From contig NZ_JAGTXM010000001.1 of assembly GCF_018252635.1 (NCBI RefSeq), positions 682,122 to 746,121 of the forward strand: 64,000 nucleotides of DNA. The letters are read 5' to 3'. A program made the translations under genes and the position numbers. The DNA is from Citrobacter amalonaticus (GTDB lineage Bacteria > Pseudomonadota > Gammaproteobacteria > Enterobacterales > Enterobacteriaceae). Positions 9,264 through 17,490 of the stretch are shown one piece after another; within the stretch, counting starts at the first letter, position 1; the number at the start of each line of letters is the position of its first letter. Under the pieces are notes generated by a model that did not search any database, was not told the DNA's origin, and saw only the letters and a program-made list of their open reading frames with translations.

Positions 9264-9815
9264 ATGACGATATATATCATAAGCAACAATAACTTTTTGC
9301 AGGACGGGATAGTCTTGTTGGCAAAAGAGGCCAACCTGGAAATCGTGAAAGAAACCATGCACCATTTGCCTGTAGAAAAACTCACTTTTGATGATACCGT
9401 GATTTTACATCTCAATCTGTTCAACAAATGTTGTGCCAGGGAAGTCTCCAGACTTAACAAAAAATGTAAATTGCTGATTATATTAAATTCTGAGCGCAGT
9501 GCACTGGTATTTGATGCCGATATGATTGTCAGTGCCCGACAGTCTCTGTTGTCATTAACGATGATGATTACGCGTCTGGCGAGCATGGAAAAGCGGCAGG
9601 TTATCAGGAATCATGTTCTCAATCGCGTTGAGAAAATGATTATTTGTGAGTCGTTACAGGGTAAGGATATTAACCTGATTGCCAAATCATTGGCATTGCC
9701 TCCGAAACGGGTATACACCTATCGCAATCTCGCGTGCAAGAAATTAGGGGGGAACAGAGTCCACGATCTGCTGCTGATCAAAGAGAATTTGCTGGAAGAG
9801 GCGATGTTTCTGTAA
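9264..9815 (+). CDS. LuxR-type response-regulator-like transcription factor
   Basis: 183-aa protein with an N-terminal half that looks like a degenerate receiver domain (MTIYIISNNNFLQDGIVLLAKE) and a C-terminal LuxR/FixJ-like helix-turn-helix around residues 120-175 (GKDINLIAKSLALPPKRVYTYRNLACKKLG). The conserved Asp phospho-acceptor pattern of true receivers is not evident, so it may be phosphorylation-independent like several fimbrial regulators (for example FimW-type). It is convergent with the YqeJ-like gene and near the first YqeI/YqeJ-like pair. A role in fimbrial control is inference from location. Confidence 0.75.
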   Translation: MTIYIISNNNFLQDGIVLLAKEANLEIVKETMHHLPVEKLTFDDTVILHLNLFNKCCAREVSRLNKKCKLLIILNSERSALVFDADMIVSARQSLLSLTMMITRLASMEKRQVIRNHVLNRVEKMIICESLQGKDINLIAKSLALPPKRVYTYRNLACKKLGGNRVHDLLLIKENLLEEAMFL

Positions 9816-9859
9816 AAACGTCAGCCCTGTTAAGCCCAGAGCTGACGGCGATATTCCGT

Positions 9860-10342
9860 TTAGCGGGCGCAGTACAGCAGGGGACGTTTCCCGATGGTAA
9901 ACAGGAACCCGTGGACGCCCTGATTGAGAATGGAGTAACTCACATCTTTATCGGGATAAACGTAAAAATCGGGCAGAATATCGGCTAACAGATCATCCGG
10001 CAACGTTTCGATTATTTCAAACTTGTTGATTCTGGTTGAGTGTAAGTGATACGAATCCTGGTTTTCAGTCCAGTTATAGGCGACATCTCGTCTGATTCGT
10101 CCTTTAAGTTTGTTGTCTTCAATGTAGGTCCCACTGACGGCCACGATGCCGTTCTGGTTCTTCAGGGAATACATGTAATTCAGTGTGATATTTGCGCGTG
10201 CGTTTTTATGAAACACCACCAGCGACATCGAACATTCCTGTTTGTCGTAATGTTTAGACATGAAAACATTGTATATCGCGCCGATGAGCACACCCGCGAA
10301 TAAAAATACCGCACTCATCATCATGATTGTTTTTTTACTCAC
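9860..10342 (-). CDS. YqeJ-like small membrane-anchored partner protein (module A)
   Basis: 160 aa: an N-terminal membrane helix (about residues 6-28) followed by an extracytoplasmic domain with exactly two cysteines, C37 just after the helix and C158 in the C-terminal PLLYCAR, suggesting a disulphide that closes the domain. Its start overlaps the stop of the upstream membrane regulator by eight bases, so the two are translationally coupled. The paralogue at 31817-32287 has the same length, helix position and terminal cysteine. Architecture recalls ToxS/PsaF, periplasmic partners of membrane-bound regulators; homology to YqeJ is judged from gene pairing and layout. Confidence 0.75.
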   Translation of the reverse strand: MSKKTIMMMSAVFLFAGVLIGAIYNVFMSKHYDKQECSMSLVVFHKNARANITLNYMYSLKNQNGIVAVSGTYIEDNKLKGRIRRDVAYNWTENQDSYHLHSTRINKFEIIETLPDDLLADILPDFYVYPDKDVSYSILNQGVHGFLFTIGKRPLLYCAR

Positions 10343-11183
10343 TTCCTACTCCGCGAAAAGAGAGTGTGATACAACCCGGAACGGCTGATTTCAGGTAATT
10401 CTTGCGACAGACAAGAACCGCTAATCCGGGAGATGTTTCTGACAGCGGGAAGTACACCCAGGGGTATTTTTCGCAATCGAGACCAGATCCCAGAATCAGC
10501 GCCTTAAAGCGCGCATAACTGTTTTTGTTATCGTGGCTGTCATCAGTGGTGTTGAAATGACAACCTTTGTCCTGCTCGACGAAAGTGTAGTTAGCGAAGA
10601 AAGGTTTCGTATCACTAAAGTGCCAGACGAAGTTCATGCCAACTGCACCAATGAAAAATGCCGCTGCCATGGCGGTGATGCCAACAAAGAGCGGCAATTT
10701 GCGGCTCTTACTGACCGGTTCCGTACGGGCAGGAGGTGCCGTTTCTTCAGGTGCAAACGTCGACTCGGCGTCAATGTGCTGCTCAACATCCAGTTCATCT
10801 TCACCTTGTAGCGTATCCGGGGGAGCCTCTGCCACCTGAACGGCCGCTACGCGGGTGATTTTAACGCTTTTATCGATTTGAAACCCTTTGCGCGGTACCG
10901 TGGCGACAAGGATTCGGTCGGTCTCACCGACGGCGCGGAGGCCACGACGGATAATAGAAATATTCTGGTAAAGGGTGTTTGCCGGAACCAGCATTCCTTC
11001 ATCTTCCCACACCTTTTTGAAGAACTCCTGTTGAGTGACCACGTCAGGTGATGCTTCAAGCAGCAAAAGCAGACAACGGCTGGCAGGCGTTGTCAACACG
11101 ACGTTAATTTCCGGATTAGTGGCAGAAATTAACTTTTTACTATCAGGTCTGAATTCAATATTATCGTTAATAATCCAGTACAT
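10335..11183 (-). CDS. YqeI-like ToxR/CadC-type membrane transcriptional regulator (module A)
   Basis: 282-aa one-component regulator. Residues 1-110 form an OmpR/PhoB-type winged helix (MYWIINDNIEFRPDSKKLIS ... NTLYQNISIIRRGLR ... PRKGF). A variable linker rich in Glu, Ala and Pro follows, then one membrane helix (about 164-187) and a periplasmic domain with four cysteines (C208, C237, C259, C271). The last three spacings match the paralogue at 31027-31830. The N-terminal domain reads like E. coli YqeI. It is cotranscribed with the overlapping YqeJ-like gene. It lies between two fimbrial operons, so fimbrial control, as for PsaE, is a reasonable but unproven guess. Confidence 0.82.
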   Translation of the reverse strand: MYWIINDNIEFRPDSKKLISATNPEINVVLTTPASRCLLLLLEASPDVVTQQEFFKKVWEDEGMLVPANTLYQNISIIRRGLRAVGETDRILVATVPRKGFQIDKSVKITRVAAVQVAEAPPDTLQGEDELDVEQHIDAESTFAPEETAPPARTEPVSKSRKLPLFVGITAMAAAFFIGAVGMNFVWHFSDTKPFFANYTFVEQDKGCHFNTTDDSHDNKNSYARFKALILGSGLDCEKYPWVYFPLSETSPGLAVLVCRKNYLKSAVPGCITLSFRGVGSE

Positions 11184-11993
11184 ATAGGTTCACGGTGTAC
11201 GAAAGTTATAAATAGTAGTGACTTAAGTGTAGAAAAATCTGAACACATTGTTACATAGATTATATGCGAACACTGTAAGTCGTCTGCTTTATGAAACTAA
11301 TGTTTTTATTCTGTAATTTCACATAGGTATGTTGACAATAAATCATTTTTTTAACAAAACCGGTGGTTTCTACCGCTATGCATCCTCAGGTGGTGTAATC
11401 ATCTAATAGTCTCAAAGGCTTACCCGACGAGATTACACCTGCATTACGAATGTGACGGTTTTAGTGCCAAGAAACTCAACCACTTAGATTAAATTGACTG
11501 CACCGGACTGTTGGAGGGGATAAATATAGTATAGATGTCATGTTCATTGGTAGTGACTCCTGCTGGTATTACGTCCCTGAAAGGCGTTAATGATCTCTTT
11601 TCGCCTGCAAATACGTCATTTCTACTGTCTGGTTTTCAACTGAGCGGAGAAGAAAGCATTGAAATCAGTCTCAACAGGTTGATTTAAGACTTGTTAACAG
11701 ATCGTTTTCTTTTTTAACTGACTCTTTTTGAATATTATTTTGAATGAGAACAACGGTTTTGTAATCGCTTTTTTCAAAGATTTATTATGCCGAGCTGATG
11801 GAAAATAGTCAATTAGAGCGAATGACCTTAAATGTCATGAAATACATAATATAACGTCTTAAATATCTCAGGGTCTGGTATTTTATCCTTAAATTCAGTG
11901 AAAGGATGAGTATTTACTCATCTAACAGTAAAGTAGTGGTGGCGGTGCTCCACGCGCTATGCTTAAGGGATGAACAAAAAAAGAGGCAATGTC
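11184..11993. other. Long intergenic region with an inverted repeat
   Basis: About 810 bases between the divergent YqeI-like gene and yjdI, AT-rich. It holds a nine-base inverted repeat, GGTGTAATC at 11392-11400 and GATTACACC at 11431-11439, with a 30-base spacer. A 50-codon open frame runs from an ATG at 11535 to a stop at 11687, but its ribosome site (GGAGGGG) is too distant to support it. I see no convincing gene, only promoters presumed at both ends. Confidence 0.45.
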
Positions 11994-12224
11994 ATGGATA
12001 AGCAACTTGAGGATGCGGGTTACCGCGTTTATACCGGTGAGAAAATCGATGTTTACTTCAGTACGGCGATTTGCCAGCACTCCGGAAATTGTGTGCGTGG
12101 AAACGCCAAACTTTTTAATCTGAAGCGCAAGCCGTGGATTATGCCTGATGAAGTGGATGTATCAACGGTGATCAAGGTTATCGATACCTGCCCAAGTGGG
12201 GCGCTGCAATATCGTCGTAAATAA
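11994..12224 (+). CDS. yjdI: YjdI family (4Fe-4S) mono-cluster protein
   Basis: 76-aa small iron-sulphur-type protein. It matches E. coli YjdI along its length ([20 protein letters not shown] ... [13 protein letters not shown] ... IDTCPSGAL). Cysteines in [12 protein letters not shown] and DTCPSG are the likely cluster ligands of this divergent 4Fe-4S family. I start at the ATG at 11994, giving the same length as the E. coli protein, rather than at the upstream ATG at 11970. It sits 11 bases before yjdJ, as in E. coli, and the pair is surely cotranscribed. The function is unknown. Confidence 0.92.
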   Translation: MDKQLEDAGYRVYTGEKIDVYFSTAICQHSGNCVRGNAKLFNLKRKPWIMPDEVDVSTVIKVIDTCPSGALQYRRK

Positions 12225-12235
12225 GCGAGGGAAGG

Positions 12236-12508
12236 ATGGAAATTCTGGAAGGTCATAATAAATTCTATGTGAATGATGCGCAGGGGAATCAGGTCGCTGA
12301 AATCGTTTTTGTTCCGACCGGTGAACATTTAAGTATTATCGAGCATACTGATGTCGATGCCAGCCTGAAGGGACAAGGGGTTGGAAAACAGCTGGTGGCG
12401 AAAGTGGTGGAAAAAATGCGCCGCGAGAATCGCAAAGTGATCCCGCTTTGTCCGTTTGCCAAACACGAGTTTGATAAAACCCGTGAGTATGACGATATTC
12501 GGGCCTGA
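12236..12508 (+). CDS. yjdJ: YjdJ GNAT-like N-acetyltransferase domain protein
   Basis: 90-aa protein of the small GNAT-like (Yjdj-type) acetyltransferase family. The acetyl-CoA binding signature appears as [16 protein letters not shown], and the C-terminal [17 protein letters not shown] is typical of the family. It follows yjdI closely with the ribosome site GCGAGGGAAGG. The pairing with an iron-sulphur protein is conserved in enterics, but its substrate is not established. Confidence 0.92.
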   Translation: MEILEGHNKFYVNDAQGNQVAEIVFVPTGEHLSIIEHTDVDASLKGQGVGKQLVAKVVEKMRRENRKVIPLCPFAKHEFDKTREYDDIRA

Positions 12509-12514
12509 GAATAG

Positions 12515-12542
12515 GCCGGACAATGTGCTTACGCTGTCCGGC
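12515..12542. terminator. Hairpin between convergent yjdJ and LysR genes
   Basis: GCCGGACA (12515-12522) and TGTCCGGC (12535-12542) form a perfect 8-bp stem with a 12-base loop. It lies between convergent stops, so it may end both transcripts. There is no long T-run, so it could equally be a REP-like palindrome. Confidence 0.5.
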
Positions 12543-12547
12543 TCATT

Positions 12548-13480
12548 TCATCCTTCCCGATGCAGTAAATCCTGATAAATCGCTGTTAATATTCCCTGCG
12601 GTCCAAATTCCTTTTTGATCCACTGGGTCACCTGACCGGTAGCGGAGTGCTGGGTGGCGAGCAGCATCCGTGAATCCTGACGTGGGTTATGGATCTGTCG
12701 TATGACCAGCAGTGAATCCTCCATCGCTTCACGCACCATATAGTCCGGCAAAAAACCAATTCCTTCGCCGAGGATCTGACACTGGCATTTGGTATTAAAA
12801 TCCGGTACGAGAATCGATTCCTGCCCATGAAGCAACCAACCCACCTTTTTATTAAGGGTATGCGCAGTATCTTCCACCATAATGTTCGGATAGAGACGCA
12901 ACTGACTTTCGGCGATCGGCTCCGGCATGAACGCCAACGGGTGATCCGGTGCGATCGCAAAGGCCCAGCGAATGGCGCCAATTTCGGTGTAATCAATACC
13001 GCCACCGTCCAGCAGCGTATCGGGGGCACCGATGGCGATATTGGCCTGGTTGTTGATGATGGAATCCCAGACGCCGTTATACACTTCGGTTGTGACCGTA
13101 ATTTGACAGGTCGGAAACTGTTTCTTCAGTACCTGGAGTAATCGCGCGGTGTGTTTTGGCGTATACAAAAGCTGATTGATGCAAATACGTACCCGTGCCT
13201 CAATGCCCTGCGCGATAGTATCAATGCTGCGCTTGATGGCGTGAAAGTCGTTCAGTAGATCAGTAGCTTTGCGAAAAAAATAGCGCCCCGACTCGGTGAG
13301 TTCAATACTGCGGGTATTGCGGGTAAACAACACCACATCAAGACCCGCCTCCATCCTTTTGATGGTATAGCTGATGGCTGAGGTCGTCAGGCCCAGTTCC
13401 TCCGCCGCCTTGCTGAAACTGCCAAAACGCGCGGCAGTGGTGAAGGCTTGCAGATTTTCCTCCGTAAAAATTGAATTCAT
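12548..13480 (-). CDS. LysR-family regulator (AllS-like), candidate regulator of the amidohydrolase/AllFGH-like locus
   Basis: 310-aa LysR-type transcription factor. The N-terminal winged helix is clear (NLQAFTTAARFGSFSKAAEE, then TTSAISYTIKRME), followed by a periplasmic-binding-like effector domain. Its layout resembles AllS, the allantoin regulator of E. coli (ICINQLLYTP, YNGVWDSI, GIGFLPDYMV have close AllS counterparts). It lies next to genes related to fdrA-ylbE-ylbF-ybcF, which in E. coli follow the allantoin genes. Control of the 13.7-21.3 kb block is inferred from this. Confidence 0.82.
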   Translation of the reverse strand: MNSIFTEENLQAFTTAARFGSFSKAAEELGLTTSAISYTIKRMEAGLDVVLFTRNTRSIELTESGRYFFRKATDLLNDFHAIKRSIDTIAQGIEARVRICINQLLYTPKHTARLLQVLKKQFPTCQITVTTEVYNGVWDSIINNQANIAIGAPDTLLDGGGIDYTEIGAIRWAFAIAPDHPLAFMPEPIAESQLRLYPNIMVEDTAHTLNKKVGWLLHGQESILVPDFNTKCQCQILGEGIGFLPDYMVREAMEDSLLVIRQIHNPRQDSRMLLATQHSATGQVTQWIKKEFGPQGILTAIYQDLLHREG

Positions 13481-13600
13481 GCACCGGCTCCTGGCTTCAG
13501 CTATTTATCGGACCTCTTTAATGAGATGAATTTATGGGTTGAGGTTATTAATTAGCAACCACTTTTGAATGATTTTTAAAAACCGCGTTGGCTGGGCTCA

Positions 13601-13678
13601 GTAGGCCGGTTAAGGTGTTTACACCGCTATCCGGCAATTTGTTACAGCCCGCCAGGTGGCGCAGTGCTTATCCGGCCA
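13601..13678. repeat. Two REP-like palindromes (BIME)
   Basis: GTAGGCCGGTTAAGG...CTATCCGGC at 13601-13635 and a second unit ending GTGCTTATCCGGCC at 13646-13678 resemble enterobacterial REP sequences. They sit immediately downstream of the DUF1097 gene stop (13687 on the minus strand), the usual 3' location, where they may stabilise the mRNA or end transcription. Confidence 0.65.
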
Positions 13679-13686
13679 GTATACGC

Positions 13687-14181
13687 CTAGGCGGTCTCTT
13701 TCGAAGTTGCTTCGCTCAGCTTTCGCCCTGTGTATTCCGAGATAAAGCCCACGCAGTTCCCGGCTAAGAAGCCGAGTAACGTTACCGTCCAGTTCAGTCC
13801 GGTGGCGAAAAACAGCGTCATGCCGAGGAAACCACCCGGAATAAACGAGGTTAACCAGAAACGCCCCTGCCAGACGATGACGGCGGAAAACGGTACGGTC
13901 ATGACTACACTTGCCCAGAACGAAGAAAGCCCGCTCACGGTAGCAAGCCATCCTGAGGCCAGCGCCGCCAGAAAAGCCCAGACGGCGCCGGTATAGTTAA
14001 CAAACAGGCTCTTTACGAATCCCGCTTTACTCCCCCCGGCAGCATAGAAGCTGCAAAACGCGACAAAACCGATGGTTCCCAGTAATTCCCAGCCTGGAGC
14101 CAGCCCAACCCTCGAGGACACCATCTGCCAGAGACCTGCGCAAATGCCGACAGTAATGCCTGTTGCGGTGAGTCCGTTCAT
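13687..14181 (-). CDS. DUF1097 membrane protein (YcdZ-like)
   Basis: 164-aa inner-membrane protein with about five hydrophobic helices, matching the DUF1097/YcdZ family in length and layout (start MNGLTATGITVGICAGLWQ, later SFIPGGFLGMTLFFATGLNW). Divergent from the ankyrin-led operon, with 263 bases between them. The family has no established function; small-molecule transport is a possibility given that no other permease is present in this locus. Confidence 0.8.
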   Translation of the reverse strand: MNGLTATGITVGICAGLWQMVSSRVGLAPGWELLGTIGFVAFCSFYAAGGSKAGFVKSLFVNYTGAVWAFLAALASGWLATVSGLSSFWASVVMTVPFSAVIVWQGRFWLTSFIPGGFLGMTLFFATGLNWTVTLLGFLAGNCVGFISEYTGRKLSEATSKETA

Positions 14182-14444
14182 CTTTATCTCCTCTCGTTAT
14201 AAACGTCTGGATCGTGTGGTTTCGTTCGGCAACTAAAACTATATAGAAAGAAAACCTGATTGAGTTAAGGGGAATAGCGGCAAAGAAATAAAGGGTGCAC
14301 TACTGCACAGTCTGTGTGGATTGTTAAAAATCATTCAATAATTAATCCGCTTATGGCGAATAAAATTTAAGCGGGTTCTTTTCTATAAATTTCGTTGCTA
14401 TTCTCAGTTCATCAGATACAGCCACAAAAATCAGGGGAATGATC

Positions 14445-15050
14445 ATGACAAATAACAGTCTGATGACAGACTACCTCTTGGCTGCGCAGTTGGGGGATGT
14501 GGAGACATTACTTTCCTGCCTGGAACAGGGTGTAGATGTAAATATCTGTAATCGCCAGGGACAGACGGCTATTATTCTGGCTAGCTTGCATAAAAAATAT
14601 GACTGTGTTACCGCCTTAATTAGCGCAGGTGCGGATATTAACCTACAGGATCAGACCTGTTTAAATCCTTTTTTACTAAGCTGTCTGAATAACGATCTTA
14701 CCCTGTTGCGTTTAATTCTACCGGCCAATCCCGATCTCAATCGGTTAACGCGTTTCGGCGGTGTGGGTTTAACGCCTGCTTGTGAAAAAGGCCATCTTGA
14801 TATCGTCAAAACGTTATTAACGCAGACGTCGATTAATGTGAATCACACTAACTTTGTTGGCTGGACGCCGCTGCTGGAAGCCATTGTGCTAAATGACGGT
14901 GGTGAAACACAGCAGGCGATTGTTGCCTTATTACTGGAAAATGGCGCCAGCCCGCATATGACGGATAAGTACGGCAAAACGCCGCTGGAACTGGCAAGAG
15001 AAAAAGGTTTTGAGGCCATCGCTCAACTGTTGATTGCCGCAGGTGCCTGA
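14445..15050 (+). CDS. Ankyrin-repeat protein heading the catabolic operon
   Basis: 201-aa cytoplasmic protein built almost wholly of ankyrin repeats, about five units with motifs such as GQTAIILASLHKKYDCVTAL, LTPACEKGHLDIVKTLL, GWTPLLEAI and GKTPLELAREKGFEAIAQLL. No signal peptide. I prefer the ATG at 14445 (six bases after AGGGGA) over the ATG at 14439. It is followed by a strong ribosome site and the DUF2877 gene, so it appears to be the first gene of a seven-kilobase operon. Ankyrin proteins mediate protein binding; its partner here is unknown, perhaps an enzyme of the operon. Confidence 0.85.
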   Translation: MTNNSLMTDYLLAAQLGDVETLLSCLEQGVDVNICNRQGQTAIILASLHKKYDCVTALISAGADINLQDQTCLNPFLLSCLNNDLTLLRLILPANPDLNRLTRFGGVGLTPACEKGHLDIVKTLLTQTSINVNHTNFVGWTPLLEAIVLNDGGETQQAIVALLLENGASPHMTDKYGKTPLELAREKGFEAIAQLLIAAGA

Positions 15051-15065
15051 CGAAGGAGGTACGCT

Positions 15066-15965
15066 ATCAACACCCCAAAACGGCGGTGTGTGCAAGCGCT
15101 AACTGCGGATGCGAACTTTCTCTGCGAACGTGGCATTGGGCGGGTCGAACAGGTTTTTTCCAGGGCGGTCAATCTCTATCTCCCGGCACAGCACCAGTTA
15201 CTGACGCTGTTGTGTGAAGAGTATGACAACGCGCCCAATAGTGCCCGGTTAGCGCTCACCCACTTTGACGGCTTGTTCCGGCCCGGTGAGTTGGTTCAGT
15301 TTCATCCTTCAGGGATAACGATTGGTGATGATAAATGGATAGACACGACGTTCTGTCATGGCTGGCATACGCCGAAACTGCAATTGAGTCCCGAAAGATT
15401 CCGGGAAATTCCCTGGCTGCGGTGGAGCGACTTTATCCATCAACAGTTACGGGAGAATGAGACATTATTTCTCTGGCGTGGAGATAATCCATTTTATCAG
15501 GCGCTATGTCACGAATTACAGCAACGACGAAATACATTACTAAGTGCAATGCAACAAGGGGCGAAAATTGTACCCGCCGTGACCCGAATGATGGGCCTGG
15601 GTATAGGCCTGACGCCTTCGGCAGACGATTATCTGGTTGGTCTGAGTGTTATTTTGTTTATTACGGGACATCCGGCAGAAAAATACAGGGAGGCATTTTG
15701 TACGGCACTGAAATCGGGCAGGGAAAATACTACGCTGCTTAGCGCAATTACGCTGAAGGCCGCATTTGAACAGCGTTATCGCGAAAATATTTCCGGGTTT
15801 ATTAGCCGCATGATTAATGAGCCCAATGATTTTTCTATCCAGTCTATTGCCAATATTAAAAATATTGGCTCAAGTTCCGGCTGCGACATGCTGTATGGCA
15901 TGGCGGATGCCTGCGCGTTGAGCCAACTGTATGGAGGGAATTATGTCAGTAAAGATAGTCATTAA
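15066..15965 (+). CDS. DUF2877 protein (YlbF/AllH-like), putative carbamoyltransferase subunit
   Basis: About 299 aa if begun at the AUC codon at 15066, or 291 aa from a GTG at 15090. DUF2877 motifs are clear: MGLGIGLTPSADDYLVGLSV and IGSSSGCDMLYGMADA. In E. coli the homologue YlbF (AllH) works with FdrA (AllF) and YlbE (AllG) as oxamate carbamoyltransferase in anaerobic allantoin use. An almost perfect Shine-Dalgarno (AAGGAGGT, 15053-15060) lies six bases before ATC at 15066 and 30 before the GTG, so the start is unsettled. The 3' end overlaps the fdrA-like gene by 23 bases. Confidence 0.83.
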   Translation: MNTPKRRCVQALTADANFLCERGIGRVEQVFSRAVNLYLPAQHQLLTLLCEEYDNAPNSARLALTHFDGLFRPGELVQFHPSGITIGDDKWIDTTFCHGWHTPKLQLSPERFREIPWLRWSDFIHQQLRENETLFLWRGDNPFYQALCHELQQRRNTLLSAMQQGAKIVPAVTRMMGLGIGLTPSADDYLVGLSVILFITGHPAEKYREAFCTALKSGRENTTLLSAITLKAAFEQRYRENISGFISRMINEPNDFSIQSIANIKNIGSSSGCDMLYGMADACALSQLYGGNYVSKDSH

Positions 15966-17490
15966 ACAGAATACCTATTTTGATTCCGTGTCGCTTATGT
16001 CTATTTCCACTCGCGCGAATAAACTCGACGGCGTGGATCAAGCATTTGTCGCGATGGCGACCGAGATGAATAAAGGAGTGCTTAAAAATTTGGGGTTGTT
16101 GACGCCGGAGTTGGCTGAAGCGAAAAACGGCGACCTGATGATTGTGATCAACGGCAAAGACGGCGCAGACAATGATCAAACGCTGATGGCCATTGAAGAA
16201 CTGTTCATAAAAAAAGCGGAAAGTGGCTCGCACGAAGCGCGCTATGCCACGCTGGCCAGTGCGAAAAAGCATATTCCGGACAGCAACCTGGCGGTGATTT
16301 CGGTAAATGGTCTGTTTGCTGCCCGTGAAGCGCGTCAGGCGCTGCAAAACAATCTGAACGTGATGCTGTTTTCTGACAACGTTTCTGTTGAAGACGAACT
16401 GTCGCTCAAACAGTTGGCGCACGAAAAAGGGCTGCTGCTGATGGGGCCGGACTGTGGCACCGCTATTATCAACGGCGCAGCACTGTGCTTCGGTAACGCG
16501 GTCCGCCGCGGCAATATCGGCATTGTGGGCGCGTCGGGTACCGGTAGTCAGGAGCTGAGCGTACGCATTCATGAATTTGGCGGTGGGGTATCGCAACTGA
16601 TTGGCACCGGGGGGCGCGATCTGAGTGAGAAAATCGGCGGCCTGATGATGCTGGACGCTATCGCGATGCTGGAAGACGATCCGGAAACGGAAATCATCGC
16701 TCTGATCTCAAAACCACCGGCCCCGGCCGTGGCACGTAAGGTACTGGAGCGTGCGCGAGCTTGTCGTAAGCCCGTCATTGCCTGTTTCCTGGGCCGTGCA
16801 CAACCGCCTGCTGATGAGCAGGGGCTGCAGTATGCTCGCGGGACGAAAGAGGCTGCGCTGAAAGCGGTGTTGTTGAGCGGCGTGAAGAGCGCATCGCTAA
16901 ACCTGCATCCGCTGAACGAGACGCTAATCGCCGAGGTTCGCGCGCGTCTGACCCCGCAGCAAAAGTACATCCGCGGTCTGTTCTGTGGCGGTACGCTGTG
17001 TGATGAAACCCTGTTTGCGGTGATGGAGAAACACGGCGACGTCTATAGCAATATTCATCCCGATCCGGCCTTCCGCCTGGCAGATCTGAATCGCAGCGTG
17101 AAGCACACCTTCCTCGACTTTGGCGATGACGACTTCACCAACGGTAAGCCGCACCCCATGATCGACCCGACCAACCGCATCAGCCGGCTGTTACAGGAGG
17201 CCAACGATCCCGAAGTGGGCGTGATCGTGATGGATTTCGTGCTCGGCTTTGGCTCGCACGAGGATCCTGTGGGTTCGACTCTCGAGGCGATCAAAGAGGC
17301 GAAAGCGATCGCCGCCGCTGATGGCCGTGAACTCGTGATCCTCGCTTATGTGTTAGGCACCGATCTCGATACACCGTCGCTGGAAAAACAGAGCCAGATG
17401 CTGAGCGAGGCGGGCGTGATCCTGGCAAGCAGCAGCACCAACACCGGTCTGTTGGCCCGTGAATTTATCTGCAAAGGGGAGGAAGCCTGA
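15943..17490 (+). CDS. FdrA-family protein (AllF-like), acyl-CoA-synthetase-like
   Basis: 515 aa; FdrA/succinyl-CoA-ligase-like fold with Rossmann segments. Motifs: LMGPDCGTAIINGAAL, IGIVGASGTGSQELS, IGTGGRDLSEKIGG, LISKPPAP and GKPHPMIDPTNR. It is close to E. coli FdrA, a subunit of oxamate carbamoyltransferase, which is 555 aa. The ATG at 15943 follows GGAGGG within the upstream gene, so translation is coupled to the DUF2877 gene, and the stop overlaps the next start (TGATG). It probably acts as a complex with the flanking subunits; whether the acceptor is oxamate or another amide is unknown. Confidence 0.88.
   Translation: MSVKIVIKQNTYFDSVSLMSISTRANKLDGVDQAFVAMATEMNKGVLKNLGLLTPELAEAKNGDLMIVINGKDGADNDQTLMAIEELFIKKAESGSHEARYATLASAKKHIPDSNLAVISVNGLFAAREARQALQNNLNVMLFSDNVSVEDELSLKQLAHEKGLLLMGPDCGTAIINGAALCFGNAVRRGNIGIVGASGTGSQELSVRIHEFGGGVSQLIGTGGRDLSEKIGGLMMLDAIAMLEDDPETEIIALISKPPAPAVARKVLERARACRKPVIACFLGRAQPPADEQGLQYARGTKEAALKAVLLSGVKSASLNLHPLNETLIAEVRARLTPQQKYIRGLFCGGTLCDETLFAVMEKHGDVYSNIHPDPAFRLADLNRSVKHTFLDFGDDDFTNGKPHPMIDPTNRISRLLQEANDPEVGVIVMDFVLGFGSHEDPVGSTLEAIKEAKAIAAADGRELVILAYVLGTDLDTPSLEKQSQMLSEAGVILASSSTNTGLLAREFICKGEEA

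Noticed and set aside
11535-11687. A 50-codon open frame in the 11.2-12.0 kb gap
   Set aside because: The ribosome site is too distant and no family resemblance is seen; listed only as an observation.
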